Source: Petrosia ficiformis (lineage: Eukaryota; Porifera; Demospongiae; Haplosclerida; Petrosiidae). From it: a stretch of 64,000 nt of DNA. Location of the stretch: contig OX345652.1 of assembly GCA_947044365.1 (NCBI GenBank), forward strand, positions 4,523,374-4,587,373, written 5' to 3'. The position numbers and the translations under genes are program-made. This document shows positions 1-10,649 of this stretch, one piece after another (position 1 is the first letter of the stretch; every line of letters starts with the position of its first letter). Below the pieces are notes generated by a model. It saw only the letters and a program-made list of their open reading frames with translations. It was not told the origin of the DNA and searched no databases.

Positions 1-417
1 ACCATTCAACCATAGCACCCATACTATTTAACCATAGTACCCATACCAGTCAACTGTATTACCACTCACCATTCAACCATAGTACCCATACTAGTAACCA
101 TAGTACCCATACCAGTCAACCATATTACCACTCACCATTCAACCATAGTACCCATACCATTTAACCATACTACCACTCACCATTCAACCATAGTACCCAT
201 ACCAGTAGCCAGAGTACCCATACCAGTCAACTATACTACCACTCACCATTCAACCATAGTACCCATACCAGTAACCACACTACCCATATCATTTAACCAT
301 AGTACCCATACTAGTAACCATAGTACCCATACCATTAACCATAGTACCCATACCAGTAACCACACTACCCATATCATTTAACCAAAGTACCCGTACCAGT
401 AACCACAGCACCCTTAC
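1..417. repeat. Minisatellite in CNOT7/8 intron
   Basis: Degenerate tandem repeat built from the words ACCATAGTACCCATACCAGT and ACCACTCACCATTCA in shifting combinations, filling the intron up to the splice donor at 417. It extends beyond the left edge. Because of its phase it reads as a false extension of the CNOT7/8 exon. Confidence 0.85.
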
Positions 418-3205
418 CTTTAACTGATCTGCTACTTCTTGTAAGCCCCCTTTGAGGTTCTTACAGCTTTTCATGAGGTATTTTACATCATAAATCTTTG
501 GAAAGTAACACGATAGTAACTCAAAGAAATCTGACTCTTCATCTGGTAACTTTTCATTAGTAAGTAATCTCAAGAGATATCCAAAATCATATCCACTAAT
601 AGAGAGAATGGATGGATGGATTGGATGGATTGGATGGATGGATAAGATGGATGAATTAATGGAAGAATTGATGGTTGGATGGATGGATGGATGGATGGAT
701 TAACAAATAGATTGATGGTTGATTGGATGAATGGATAGATGGATGAATTAATGGAAGAATTGATGGTTGATTGGATGGATGGATAGATGGTTGATTGGAT
801 GAATGGATAGATGGATGAATTAATGGAAGAATTGATGGTTGATTGGATGGATGGATGGATAGATAGTTGATTGGATGAATGGATAAATGGATGGATGGAT
901 AGTTGGTTGACTGGATGGATGAATAAAGATATAACTCAATATTAATATTTACTGACCTAGCAAAAGCAATCCACGTTACATCTTCACACAATACTAAACC
1001 TGATGATATTAACAGCTCAGCAAAATCATCAACTGATATCCCTTCATCTTCATGTCTTTTAAACTGTATTCCTGCCTGATGTAACATGTCAATGGAGTCT
1101 TGAGCATACATATCTTCTCTATGAGGAAGAGAAATGAATATAGAAGAGATTGAAACTTGTGATACATCAATAACGAGATTTTACCGATATTCTGACAAAA
1201 CCACTTTATATATCATTACGATAACTGATCTGATGTTATATATACATTCTGGTTTCTGATTCATTCAATGAGAATGAACATTTTCTCAATAAAAAATGGT
1301 TATCATAAAAGCGATTAATGATGTTATAATCACAAGAAATGATATTATTAGCACACTTATTACAATATCAGTTACATCATTCAGAAATAACAAATGACTA
1401 ATATCGATTACAGATCTGAGCATCAGTAATAGGAGGGAATGTAGAATAATGAGTGTATGACGAAGGGCATTGCTTTACTGAGAGCTTGTAAAACAATTAG
1501 TGACAGAAATGACTACATTTAGTTATAGGTATTGTGTGGCTGGTTTCTCAAACGTTTAGTTTAGTTATTTACTAAAAGGGTTTTAGTTTTAGTTAACTAA
1601 CTAAAAGTGCCCATTATTGGCCATTTTTAGTTATAGTTATTGCAATAGACTTGTAATTTAGTTATAGTTTTAGTTAAGTCAAAATGCCTTACTAAAAGGG
1701 GTTTTAGTTAACTGAAACAACACTAGGTTACACAATATTATACATATCTTAATACCTCACCCCAAACTAAACTTGAAATTAAATTGGAACGTTGAAGGAC
1801 CAGGTGGTTTGTTACCACATCCATCATGAAAAGTAAGTCCCAGTTGTATCAGTCTCAATAGATTGACATTACACTGCACTAATTGGTATTGATAATCTGC
1901 TGAACAACGGAAATCTCCTACAGGTCTAGCAACTACACCAGGAAACTCTGTATCCTATTATCAGTATTAGAGAATAATATGTAATTATGTGTATGTATGT
2001 ATGTATGTATGTATGTATGTATGTATGTATGTATGTATGTATGTATGTATGTATGTTTGTATGCATGTATGTATGTATGTATGCATGTATGTATGTATGT
2101 ATGTATGTATGTATGTATGTATGTATGTATGTATGTATGTATGTATATGTATGTATGTATGTATCTAACTATGTATGTATGTATGCATGTATGTATGTAT
2201 GTATGTATGTATGTATGTATGTATGTATGTATGTATGTATGTATGTATGCATGTATGTATGTATGTATGCATGTATGTATGTATGTATGTTTGTATGCAT
2301 GTATGTATGTATGTATGCATGTATGTATACATGTATGTATGTATGTATGTATGTATGTAACTATGTATGTATAGTGTATTAAATACAGTTACATACAACA
2401 TACATAAATATACATACATATACAAACATACATACGTTTAATTAACTAAAACCCATTTTAGTACAGCATTTTGAGTTTCAGTTTACTAAACTACAAATCT
2501 ACTGTAATAACTATAACTAACTAAAATGAAAATTGACTAATAATAGACACTTTTAGTTAGTTAACTAAAACTAAAACCCTTTTAGTAAGCCTAATATTAT
2601 TTTAGTTAATTAAACTAAAATTGTGTGAAACTAAATAGCTGTTCACATTCACGATGTCCTCAAAATTATGATGTGATGACTTTATATGTAATATAGTGTA
2701 TAGTTTAATGTCATAAGGTTAATACATGATTATACTGTAACTTAATAATGAAGCAATGGATTGAAAGTAGACATACACAAAAAAGAACGGGAAGGACTAT
2801 TATATGAAAATGGTGCAGGTAAAAAAATTGTTGGACATTCCAAACTAAAGTTATGAACATTTTTCTGAGGTCATGGTGAACGTGAATGACCTTTTAGTAC
2901 TATAACTAAAAGTAGTTATTGTCATACTAAAACAACACTAGTATATACGTATGTATGTATATGTATATATACATACATATAATCACAAACAAATACTAAT
3001 AAACCACACTCATTCTCACCATGGAAACATAGGGATATTTTTGTACAACCTGTCTCACTCTTGCAAACTCTTCCTCCATATTTTTTGACCACACTTCCAC
3101 GAAACAGTCCTCTTGGTTATTACCACTCCCACTACTGTTTCCATGGTTACCACTCCCCCCATGTCCTGTACTGTTACTTCCACCTGGAGTGCCACTCATT
3201 GTCAT
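1..3205 (-). CDS. CNOT7: CCR4-NOT deadenylase subunit 7/8 (CNOT7/8, CAF1), 3' end missing
   Basis: Catalytic poly(A) exonuclease of the CCR4-NOT complex, which shortens mRNA tails. Coding exons on the minus strand are 3205-3020, 1954-1761, 1118-957 and 595-418; they join in phase to 240 codons, and the last exon or exons lie left of base 1. The protein starts with a Gly/Ser/Asn-rich tail of about 30 residues, then reads as the RNase D-like DEDD domain: [56 protein letters not shown] and [17 protein letters not shown]. Three of the four metal-binding acids are visible (D63 and E65 in DTEF, D184 in YDFG); the fourth would be in the missing part. CNOT7 and CNOT8 are vertebrate duplicates, so this is probably their single pre-duplicate orthologue. 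The first intron (1955-3019) is packed with repeats. Confidence 0.95.
605..925. repeat. (GGAT)n array upstream of a CNOT7/8 acceptor
   Basis: Imperfect GGAT/GATT array on the plus strand, so CATCC-rich on the sense strand of the host gene. It ends about 10 bases before the acceptor of the exon starting at 595 and probably serves as an extended polypyrimidine tract. A roughly 110-base higher-order unit (ATGGATAGATGGATGAATTA) is repeated. Confidence 0.85.
1563..1715. repeat. Left arm of a 150-bp inverted repeat (TTAGTTAACTAA family)
   Basis: Rich in the palindrome TTAGTTAACTAA. Its reverse complement is found at 2437-2596, with the core ACTAAAAGGGTTTTAGTTTT shared exactly and the similarity extending over about 150 bases. 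Related fragments occur near 22990-23060 and 25225-25510. Confidence 0.8.
1987..2375. repeat. (TATG)n microsatellite in CNOT7/8 intron 1
   Basis: Nearly 400 bases of GTAT repeats with occasional GCAT variants. It lies between the two arms of the inverted repeat. Open frames through it (MYVC or HTYI repeats) are artefacts of a four-base repeat without stop codons. Confidence 0.95.
2437..2596. repeat. Right arm of the 150-bp inverted repeat
   Basis: Reverse-complement partner of 1563-1715. Both arms lie in one intron of CNOT7/8, so the pre-mRNA could fold them into a long hairpin. Confidence 0.8.
2638..2945 (+). mobile_element. MITE-like element family A, copy 1
   Basis: About 300 bases beginning TTCACATTCACGATG and ending with the near inverse of that sequence (TGAGGTCATGGTGAACG), giving imperfect terminal inverted repeats around TTCAC(C/G)ATGACCTCA. 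The interior contains TGTCATAAGGTTAATACATG and GACATACACAAAAAAGAACG. Similar copies lie at 12464-12680, 12931-13076, 15500-15730 (inverted), 20825-20950 (inverted), 30672-30960 and 56832-57065. It has no coding capacity. Confidence 0.75.
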
Positions 3206-3477
3206 TTCTAAAAAAAAATGAAGAGGTATGACCGACTCTTCCTTTCACAACTAAAGATATTACGTAAGTTAACATATATAAATATAAAATATTCATATTC
3301 CATATTTATTGTACATACAAGCTAGCTTAAACTGATGTATTAATTCATTACACCACATCTCATATCTATTTTGGAGTGCCGTTTGCGTCAAAATTATTCG
3401 CGTCTCCCGACTCAAACAACATGGATGATAACCCTAACGATCCCAAGCCGAAACTGGGGGGGCGGAGCCCCCCAGTT

Positions 3478-3590
3478 AAAGATGTCAGATATACTATATC
3501 CGACGTCTGATATGATATCGGATGTCGGATATAGTATATCGGACGTCTGATATGATATTGGATGTCGGATATAGTATATCAGAAGGGGTA
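3478..3590. repeat. Tandem palindromic repeat
   Basis: Repeated units of GATGTCGGATATAGTATATC alternating with GGACGTCTGATATGATAT. Each unit is close to self-complementary, so the block can fold on itself in several registers. Confidence 0.7.
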
Positions 3591-4540
3591 ATAATGCAGC
3601 AGCCAACACAAAACAATTTTGACTCATTTGGCACCCAATAATCTATGGATTGTACAGCCGAAATTCAGGACATATGAGACTAACTCCTAGCCCATTCTCC
3701 ATACACACACATCAGTATACATATACATACCTGAACATATATGTATTATATGTTGTATATATATATATATATAATTATATACACACAACAGTTCTTGTCA
3801 GGGTTTGAAATTGTCAGCACGAGAGACCAGCTCCCTCCCTCTCTTTCTGAACCAAACTACTCTTCTCTTATAAATCAACGACTCAATTTTTTTGTTATGA
3901 ACAGCACAACTTTCTCACCATCTGTATTATTTTACAAACACCATCTTTATAGGCGTGTCTGATGTGTAGATTAATTTAATTAAGTCTCGTTCCCATTCCT
4001 CCTCCGAATGAGTGACTGGGGACGAGACTAAGTAGATAAGGCCCAATGATATGAACTTATGAAGTACTTTGGTTGACTTCAGAGATATCCATTATTGCTT
4101 AAATCATAAAGAAAATTATAAAAACAAAACCAGGACGTAGCAAAATTAACCGTCTAACCATGCTTCCATGCAGCTAACCTACAAAAGCTACATACAGTAA
4201 TGATTATATAGTACATAGTGATACTAATTAAGCATTATATGGAAGTAGCCAGCCAGGTTAGCTCATTGTTAATATCGGGTACTATGACATACCCACCATC
4301 TTGTGGATACTAGTGTAACATCTTGATTTTAACGTGTTCTTTCATTTTTTTTTTTAAATGTATATATAATTATTTACATATATAATATATACTTTCTTTT
4401 TTTGATACTCTAGCTATATGAAGGGTTATTTTAATTTTGTTGCCGGCTAAGGTTCCATCCCAATCTTGTTTGTGTGCTTTTTCGGTTTTGATATCCCTAA
4501 ATTTTTTTTCATTTTTTTGAAAATGTTTTTATTATTCTCG

Positions 4541-4572
<32 letters not shown>

Positions 4573-4639
4573 ATATTATATATAATTATGTCAACATATT
4601 GTGTATTCGTTCTGTACCAAGAAACTCTGCTGATTGAAA

Positions 4640-4740
4640 TGGTTCATGAAAGCACTTGATATTTGGCAACTGTCTGATACAAGCTGTTGATACACATCGT
4701 GGAGAAGTCCATAGGAATACTCCTTTTGTTAGTGTCGTAT
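4640..4740 (-). pseudogene. Sulfotransferase N-terminal fragment (degraded duplicate)
   Basis: The 95 bases from about 4644 match 5690-5785, the first exon region of the neighbouring intact gene, at clearly more than 70% identity by eye: TCATGAAAGCACTTGA and GCTGTTGATACACATCG are shared. There is a 7-base deletion, no start codon at the equivalent place, and no further similarity downstream. It is a partial tandem duplicate in the same orientation, about 1 kb from its parent. Confidence 0.8.
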
Positions 4741-4990
4741 CTTCCATGCTAACCACAAACTTATTAACCTCACTGCAATCTAAGCAGATATGTCTCTTCA
4801 GTTTTAGATCTGCATTCTTACTATTAAGTGTCTACAAATTAGTCAAAAATGTGATAGTACATACACATACACACATAAAAGTTACCCTATACTATGAGTG
4901 AGAGTGAATGGATTTTATTTCTACAAAGTACTAACTAACTATAGTGGTATATCATATTTGGTCCTAGCCTCCCCAATAATAGAAATATTT

Positions 4991-5788
4991 TTAACTTGTT
5001 TTTTTTGGTTTCAAACGAACAGCATACAATGCTTCATAAAATGGCATCTGCTCTTTAATAGCTTTCTTGACAATATCAGGAAGCTCTTCCTCTACAGGCA
5101 ACGGTTTTTTGACAGTGGATTTTTGAAGCCCAGTTGACTTAAAAACCTGCTCATGCCAACCGTCACATATGCCATCGTTACAGTTAAGATCCCGTTTATT
5201 AGGCGTCGAGGACCAACAAGTCATTCCTGGTTGGTATTTCAGTCCCACAGCTTCACAATACAGTTGCATCATTCCCTCAGGATCCATTAGAACATCACCA
5301 ATATCTACAACAACAGGGGATGGATCATTGAGTTGCTCTTTCACAAATTTATACATTTCATACTGCTGTTTAAATCCAGCTTCATTTGCATCAAAAACAT
5401 AATTACCTCCACATGCTTTATGAAAAGAGGATAAGCTATTTGCTGGGTGGCGTATAAGAAATCCATGTTTTGACATCTTAAAAGTATTTTGCAGAAGTAT
5501 GTCAAAGTGACCTTCAAGATAATACGCCATATCTCTACTGAACACAGCCTCGTATTTTCCACATTTGATGGTTTCTTCTATCTTTTTTGCTATAGATGCA
5601 AAACTCTTTGAATCATCACATAGCATGTGTGAATATTGAGAATGTGATGTATTCTCTGGACCAATATATTTGGGAGGTGCAAATGCCTCATGAAAGCACT
5701 TGACATTTGGCAGTTGTCTGACACAGCATTCAAAAGCTGTTGATACACATCGAGGTGAGCACCACAGGAATATTCCTTTAGTCTCCAT
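4991..5788 (-). CDS. Sulfotransferase-like P-loop protein, intronless
   Basis: A 265-residue protein in a single exon. The N-terminus GIFLWCSPRCVSTAFE fits the 5'-phosphosulfate-binding loop that follows the first beta strand in sulfotransferases. FLIRHPANSLSSFHK (about residues 125-140) fits the 3'-phosphate-binding Arg...Ser motif. HEAFAPP after the first helix is typical of the small sulfotransferase-like proteins seen in bacteria, fungi and some invertebrates. The acceptor substrate cannot be predicted. There is no signal peptide or membrane anchor, so it is probably cytosolic and unlike Golgi carbohydrate sulfotransferases. It is intronless among intron-rich neighbours, which suggests retroposition or transfer. 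Its start lies 45 bases from the divergent nucleotidyltransferase gene. Confidence 0.75.
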   Translation of the reverse strand: METKGIFLWCSPRCVSTAFECCVRQLPNVKCFHEAFAPPKYIGPENTSHSQYSHMLCDDSKSFASIAKKIEETIKCGKYEAVFSRDMAYYLEGHFDILLQNTFKMSKHGFLIRHPANSLSSFHKACGGNYVFDANEAGFKQQYEMYKFVKEQLNDPSPVVVDIGDVLMDPEGMMQLYCEAVGLKYQPGMTCWSSTPNKRDLNCNDGICDGWHEQVFKSTGLQKSTVKKPLPVEEELPDIVKKAIKEQMPFYEALYAVRLKPKKTS

Positions 5789-5833
5789 TCACATCCGGAC
5801 TAACTAAGTCGTGCCACACCTCCATATTGCATC
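5789..5833. promoter_or_regulatory. Shared promoter, sulfotransferase / nucleotidyltransferase
   Basis: Only 45 bases separate the two divergent start codons, so the two genes must share promoter elements, and their 5' leaders may overlap. An ETS-like core (CCGGA) is present. No TATA box was seen. Confidence 0.55.
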
Positions 5834-8800
5834 TTGCGCCATAGTGATCTGATAATGGATGTCCTCCCCGATTGGCCTGTAGATCAAGATTTGGTTGATG
5901 TAGCTACAACATCTTTGCAAGCTCATGAGAGGTTCTCTGCCTTGATGCGTACTCGATTACAGAACAATTTTGCTGCTAAACATGGTAGATCTACACACAC
6001 ATACGTTTATGCATACATACATACTGTCCACATACATACATACATACATGCATACATACATTTTACATCATACATACATACAATAGCAATTGAAGAAGGT
6101 AATAACATTTTGGATTCTCTCCGTCATCTGAAGAGCAGAATAGAAGGAACATCCTTCATCTTCCGACCAATCTCCCTTGACCATGAACAACTGGTACTCC
6201 TGAAGCATCTTGTTATCGCACACACACCAGCAAGTCTCCAGGATGTAACAAAAACAAAGATCGTGGAGAATATCACTCTGTTATTAGAGTCTCAAGTCAA
6301 GCGAGTATTATATGCATGTTTATTAACATGCCCGTGGTTTGCTTACACTCAGCCCGAAGTATCAGCTCAAGCTAAAAACAATTTGTTATTTGTTGTGTAT
6401 GTAGCTCAAGATGAACAGTTTTTCTCTCTCGCTACACCTCATGAGAAAGAGCTTTGTGAAACTATAGATTCTGTAAGTATATTGTATCAAAAACACATCA
6501 TATTAATAGTAAACAATGAAGGATACACAATGCTTCTTTTTGTGATTAAAATATGGCTGTAATTGTTATCATGTCAAGAATGTAATTAATTAACCCTCGC
6601 CTGCATAGGTGGTACGGAGGGTTACCGTGATCACGTTTTCTGTCTTATTATTGGACTGAAATTATAATTATACTGTTTTATAAACTATGTATTTATCTGT
6701 CTGTCTGTCTGTGACTGTATTTTAATTAGATTCATAGACAGCATTAATTTTACATAAATACAAGCTAACAACTGAATAGTATTTTCATATTTCACTACAT
6801 TATAGCCTCCTTTGTTTGCTTGTGAAGTTCGTCACTTTTGTGCTCAGCTGCAAAAAGGGAATGTAAAATGTGTGGAAGCCATTTGTTCTCCTCCAGAGTC
6901 TATTATAATGAGTACACCTGAGTGGACCAATGTAATAGGATTAATTGATCCCGTAGGACTTCTTCATCGGACTTTTGTGGAACGGTGTATTGGACAGGCG
7001 ATAGGTGCTTTGGTGAAAAAACGTCCAGTATCTGGGAAGTTGGTAGTGAGGGACGATGCAACTTTGACAAAGTTCTGTGATTCCTTTAGGTAATACAAAC
7101 AGACAGTTAGACTATAATAACTTGACTCTAAATCTGATTTGATAAGTAATCACTATAGCATTAGCATATAGAGTAAAAAGCCAAAAAAAAACCAGAAAAC
7201 AAAGAGGGCTTATATATCCAGTAAAATGGAGACACCGAGACTGAACAAATACATACAACACACGTACAACATACATACATACAACATACATGAAATGACT
7301 CTAACTTCACAACTGATCAAACAGATATTGACAACAACACTATTGCACTATATTTACTAAAAGTTTCCCCATTATTAGCTGTTTGAATCTTGTCTCAGAA
7401 ATGAGCTCCTTTTCTTTTTACAGACAGACAGACAGATAGACAATAATGTTTATAATCATGTGTGTTTAAATTTCAGGCTGTTGAGTTATGCCGACTCTGC
7501 AATCATGAAAATGCCAATAACTGCTTGGCGTGAATTAGGAAACAATGAGAATGATAATGAAGAAGAGATACTAACAGCATTGAGACAAGCTTTCGAGGTG
7601 ATTTTTTAAAATAAATAACAAAAAAACCATGTATTGAGAAAAAAAGTATCACCTCGCATTGACTAAATTCTATATGAATAATGGCTGAAAGAGGAAAGTT
7701 TTCACTTTCTTCCTTCAGCTTTATTCATAGAATTCAATATTTATTTTCAATGTGAGGTGAGATTAGCAAGAAAACTATCTATCAATCATTGCTGATGGCA
7801 TTAGTGTCTCTACCTTTCTGTGTAATTGAAAACTGGGACCTGAAGAAGTAAGTGTAACTGCAGTCTAAATACTAGTACACAGCTTTTTGATGAAACTGAA
7901 GTACTCCTTCGAGGTTCTAAATGATGACTTCCTCATGTCTGAAACTCATCAACTTATTATACTTACTTGCTAAAAGTGTTCTCGTGTCATCTGTATACTG
8001 TTTCTCTGCTATATGAAACAGTTATTAGCAATAATTATAGTTTTACATTCCTGAATCTTCCAAGGTATATGTTTTTTTATCTTCCCATGCTAAAAGTCAT
8101 TAACCGCTCATAATGAAGGGTCCAATTCCATTATCTCCCATGCTAAAGGGTCTGATTCATTAATCGCTCATAATGAAGTGACTAATTCATTATCTTCCAT
8201 GCTAAAGGGTCTGATTCATTAATCGCTCATAATGAAGTGACTAATTCATTATCTTCCATGCTAAAGGGTCTGATTCATTAATCGCTCATAATGAAGTGAC
8301 TAATTCATTATCTTCCATGCTAAAGGGTCTGATTCATTAATCGCTTATAATGAAGTGACTAATTCATTATCTTCCATGCTAAAGGGTCTGATTCATAAAG
8401 AGAAACTACTTCAGCTTGTTATTGCTATAAAGGATAAGTTGGAAGGACATGTTGATACTGTTGTAAAGATCCCACTTTGGTGGAGTGAGCAGTTAGCAGA
8501 ATGGCTCACCGAAGTCAGGATGGATGGAGTTAAATTATTACCATCAGTCGGTAGGTCATCTATCATGACAATTAAATTCCCACCCAGAATTTGTCCTAGG
8601 ATAAAACGACTTTGTGTCTGCCATATAGTATACAACATTTTATCCTTGGACAATTATCCATTCATTTTTTCATCGTCGATTTCATCCATCCAGTCAACCA
8701 ACCCATCTATTCATCCACATCCATCCATACATTCATCCATCCATACATTCATCCATCCATACATACATTCATCCATCCATTCATCTATTCATCCTTCCAT

Positions 8801-10436
8801 TCATCCATCCAAACATTCATCCATCCATCCATTCATCCATCCATTCATCTAGTTATTTATTCATCATTTCATCTATCATCCATCCATCCATATAGACACT
8901 ACTCCTACGGAGGAAACACGCTTACGAGCTTTATTAGACTCTGAAGGCCTCACCTCAATACACACACGTGATATTATAGTAGTTGCTAGGGGAGGAAGTC
9001 AAATGTATAATCTGGCTTTACCCACCTCTGATACAGATTACATAATTGTTTATAGAGAACCAACAGAGGTTAGAATATATGTAATTAAGCTCTTGTTACC
9101 ATCGTTACTACATGAAACTAAGCATCCAATAATAATAGTCAGTTTCATTTACTTTTTCTTTATTTATAGAAAATAATCAGTCGCTGTAACTCTGTTAAGG
9201 TAATTTAAAGTGAAGGAGAGGATATTGAGTATTATAATGTTTCTTTAATAGGAAAGTGTTGATACCAGAGGTCATCAATCCGATACTGAGACAGCTGCAT
9301 ATGAGATAAGACTCTTCTGCGAAATGCTACTTAAGGGAGCTGTGAACATGTTTGAAGTGTGTGTGTGTGTGTGTCTGTGTGTGTGAGGGACATAGGTGCA
9401 TGCATTTTGTAGTCAAACGTATTAAAATCTCGTTAGGCCAAGCCATACATCTTTATATTAATTTATCAGTTTTCAAGTTACAATAATTTATTTTTATTTC
9501 TACATTTAGCTTCTCTTTGCGGAAAGGGTAGATTATTCCAGTAGCTATTGGCAACAGTTGAAAGATCATAAACAACTCTTCATGAGTGAGAAGGTCATTC
9601 TTCAATATATAGGTTTCGTAAAAACCCACAAGAAACTCATCGAAGGAGGCAAGCATTCAGGCACACCACGAGAGAGAAAACTTTTTTATCAAGTTTTTCA
9701 TAAACTTCTTTCGCTCGAGAGTTTTGTGAAGGGGGGCCCCCCTGTGGTTCAGTGTGAAAATGAAGATCGTGAATTTATTTTGCGAGTCAGAAATGGTCCT
9801 TTAGAGGTCAGACATGACTATATGTATGTCTTTTTACCATTTGCTTCTGTTTGTCTTTTGTATCGTCTTAATCACACCCTCTCAGTTACACAAGTATTAT
9901 TGAATATTACATCCCATCTGCCATCCATCCATCCATCCATCCATCCATCCATCCATCCATCCTTCATTCATCCATCCATCTATCCATCTATCCATCCATC
10001 CATCTATCTATCCATCCATCTATCCATCTATCTATCCATACATTAATTCATCCATCCATCTATCCATCCATGTATCTGTCCATAATCCATACAGCCATCC
10101 GTCCATCTATCCATCCATCTATCCATCCATCCATCTATCTATCCATCTATCTATCCATTCATCCATCTATCCATCCATCTATCCATCCATCTATCTATCC
10201 ATCTACCAATCCTTTCACTTGTTTAGGGCGAATTATCAAAGGAGAAATTACATGAAGAAGCAGAGCAACGATTACAGAAAGTACGAGAACACTTTCTTTC
10301 AAGAGAAAAACGGTTTAAAGAGTTTGGAGACTATCGTTTTCTTCAAACATGGTTGCTGCATATACGAGGGATTGTACTCAAAGAGCCATTAAAAATGGCC
10401 ACACCTCCTTTAACATCTGAAGATATTGATATATGA
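5834..10436 (+). CDS. Double nucleotidyltransferase (pol beta superfamily, RlaP-like), 640 aa
   Basis: Ten exons join in phase: 5834-5984, 6087-6472, 6806-7089, 7477-7597, 8385-8550, 8896-9068, 9170-9199, 9252-9356, 9510-9806 and 10227-10436. The second half carries the nucleotidyltransferase signature GGS(402)[14 protein letters not shown](418), with the metal-binding SDxD, followed by a helical region ([22 protein letters not shown]) and [16 protein letters not shown], as in RlaP-type proteins associated with RNA repair in bacteria and phages. The first half repeats the layout: [14 protein letters not shown] (152-165), then [22 protein letters not shown]. Where SDxD should be it has [10 protein letters not shown], so it looks like an inactive copy. 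RNA end modification is plausible by family, but the substrate is unknown. The start could also be M at 5855. Confidence 0.75.
7650..7760. mobile_element. Hairpin element with terminal inverted repeats
   Basis: TCACCTCGCATTGA at the left end pairs with TCAATGTGAGGTGA at the right end, and much of the interior is also complementary (AATTCTATATGAATAA with TTATTCATAGAATT). It is about 110 bases, non-coding, and lies in a nucleotidyltransferase intron. I saw no second copy. Confidence 0.65.
8085..8395 (+). repeat. 59-bp minisatellite carrying copies of a splice acceptor
   Basis: About five units of 59 bases. Each contains ATGCTAAAGGGTCTGATTCA, which in the last unit is the end of the intron (CTAAAG) plus the first bases of exon 5 (GGTCTGATTCAT, from 8385). 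The repeat therefore multiplies the exon 5 acceptor several times upstream. Confidence 0.85.
8690..8890 (+). repeat. (CATC)n array abutting the exon 6 acceptor
   Basis: CATCCATC/CATTCATC array ending about 4 bases before the acceptor at 8895 (CATCCATATAG). It acts as, or has replaced, the polypyrimidine tract. Confidence 0.85.
9918..10205 (+). repeat. (CATC/TATC)n array before the last nucleotidyltransferase exon
   Basis: Nearly 290 bases of CCATCCAT and TCTATCTATC in the sense direction, ending about 20 bases before the acceptor at 10226. Confidence 0.85.
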
Positions 10437-10649
10437 ACCTAATATTAATTATTATCAAATTAATTTTTAATTTAGAATTGATATTATGAATTTTCCATAA
10501 AATTTTTTATTACTTTGAATGTTTACTGTAATTTCTGTAATAATTCACTCAATATATTGGTTGCTATGGTTACTAGCTTAGATTATATAATATAATTATG
10601 TTACATTAGAAATTAAGAATTGGACAAAAAAGAAAAGTGATCTTATTTT

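Larger units (their letters stand above)
3206..4990. other. Intergenic region with palindromes and a pseudogene fragment
   Basis: No intact gene was seen between the start of CNOT7/8 and the stop of the sulfotransferase. It holds a palindromic repeat cluster at 3478-3590, a short inverted repeat at 3983-4033 (AGTCTCGTTCCC paired with GGGGACGAGACT), AT runs near 3755-3780 and 4540-4600, and the sulfotransferase fragment at 4640-4740. Confidence 0.6.

Noticed and set aside
1987..2425. Long ORFs of MYVC and HTYI repeats on both strands
   Set aside because: They are readings of a (TATG)n microsatellite that lacks stop codons in all frames; no gene context.
3412..3627. 71-aa minus-strand ORF with YQTSDILYPTSD repeats
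   Set aside because: Encoded by the palindromic repeat; no family resemblance.
8355..8852. 165-aa ORF starting [17 protein letters not shown]
   Set aside because: Its first residues are minisatellite and its end is the CATC array; only 8385-8550 is exon 5.
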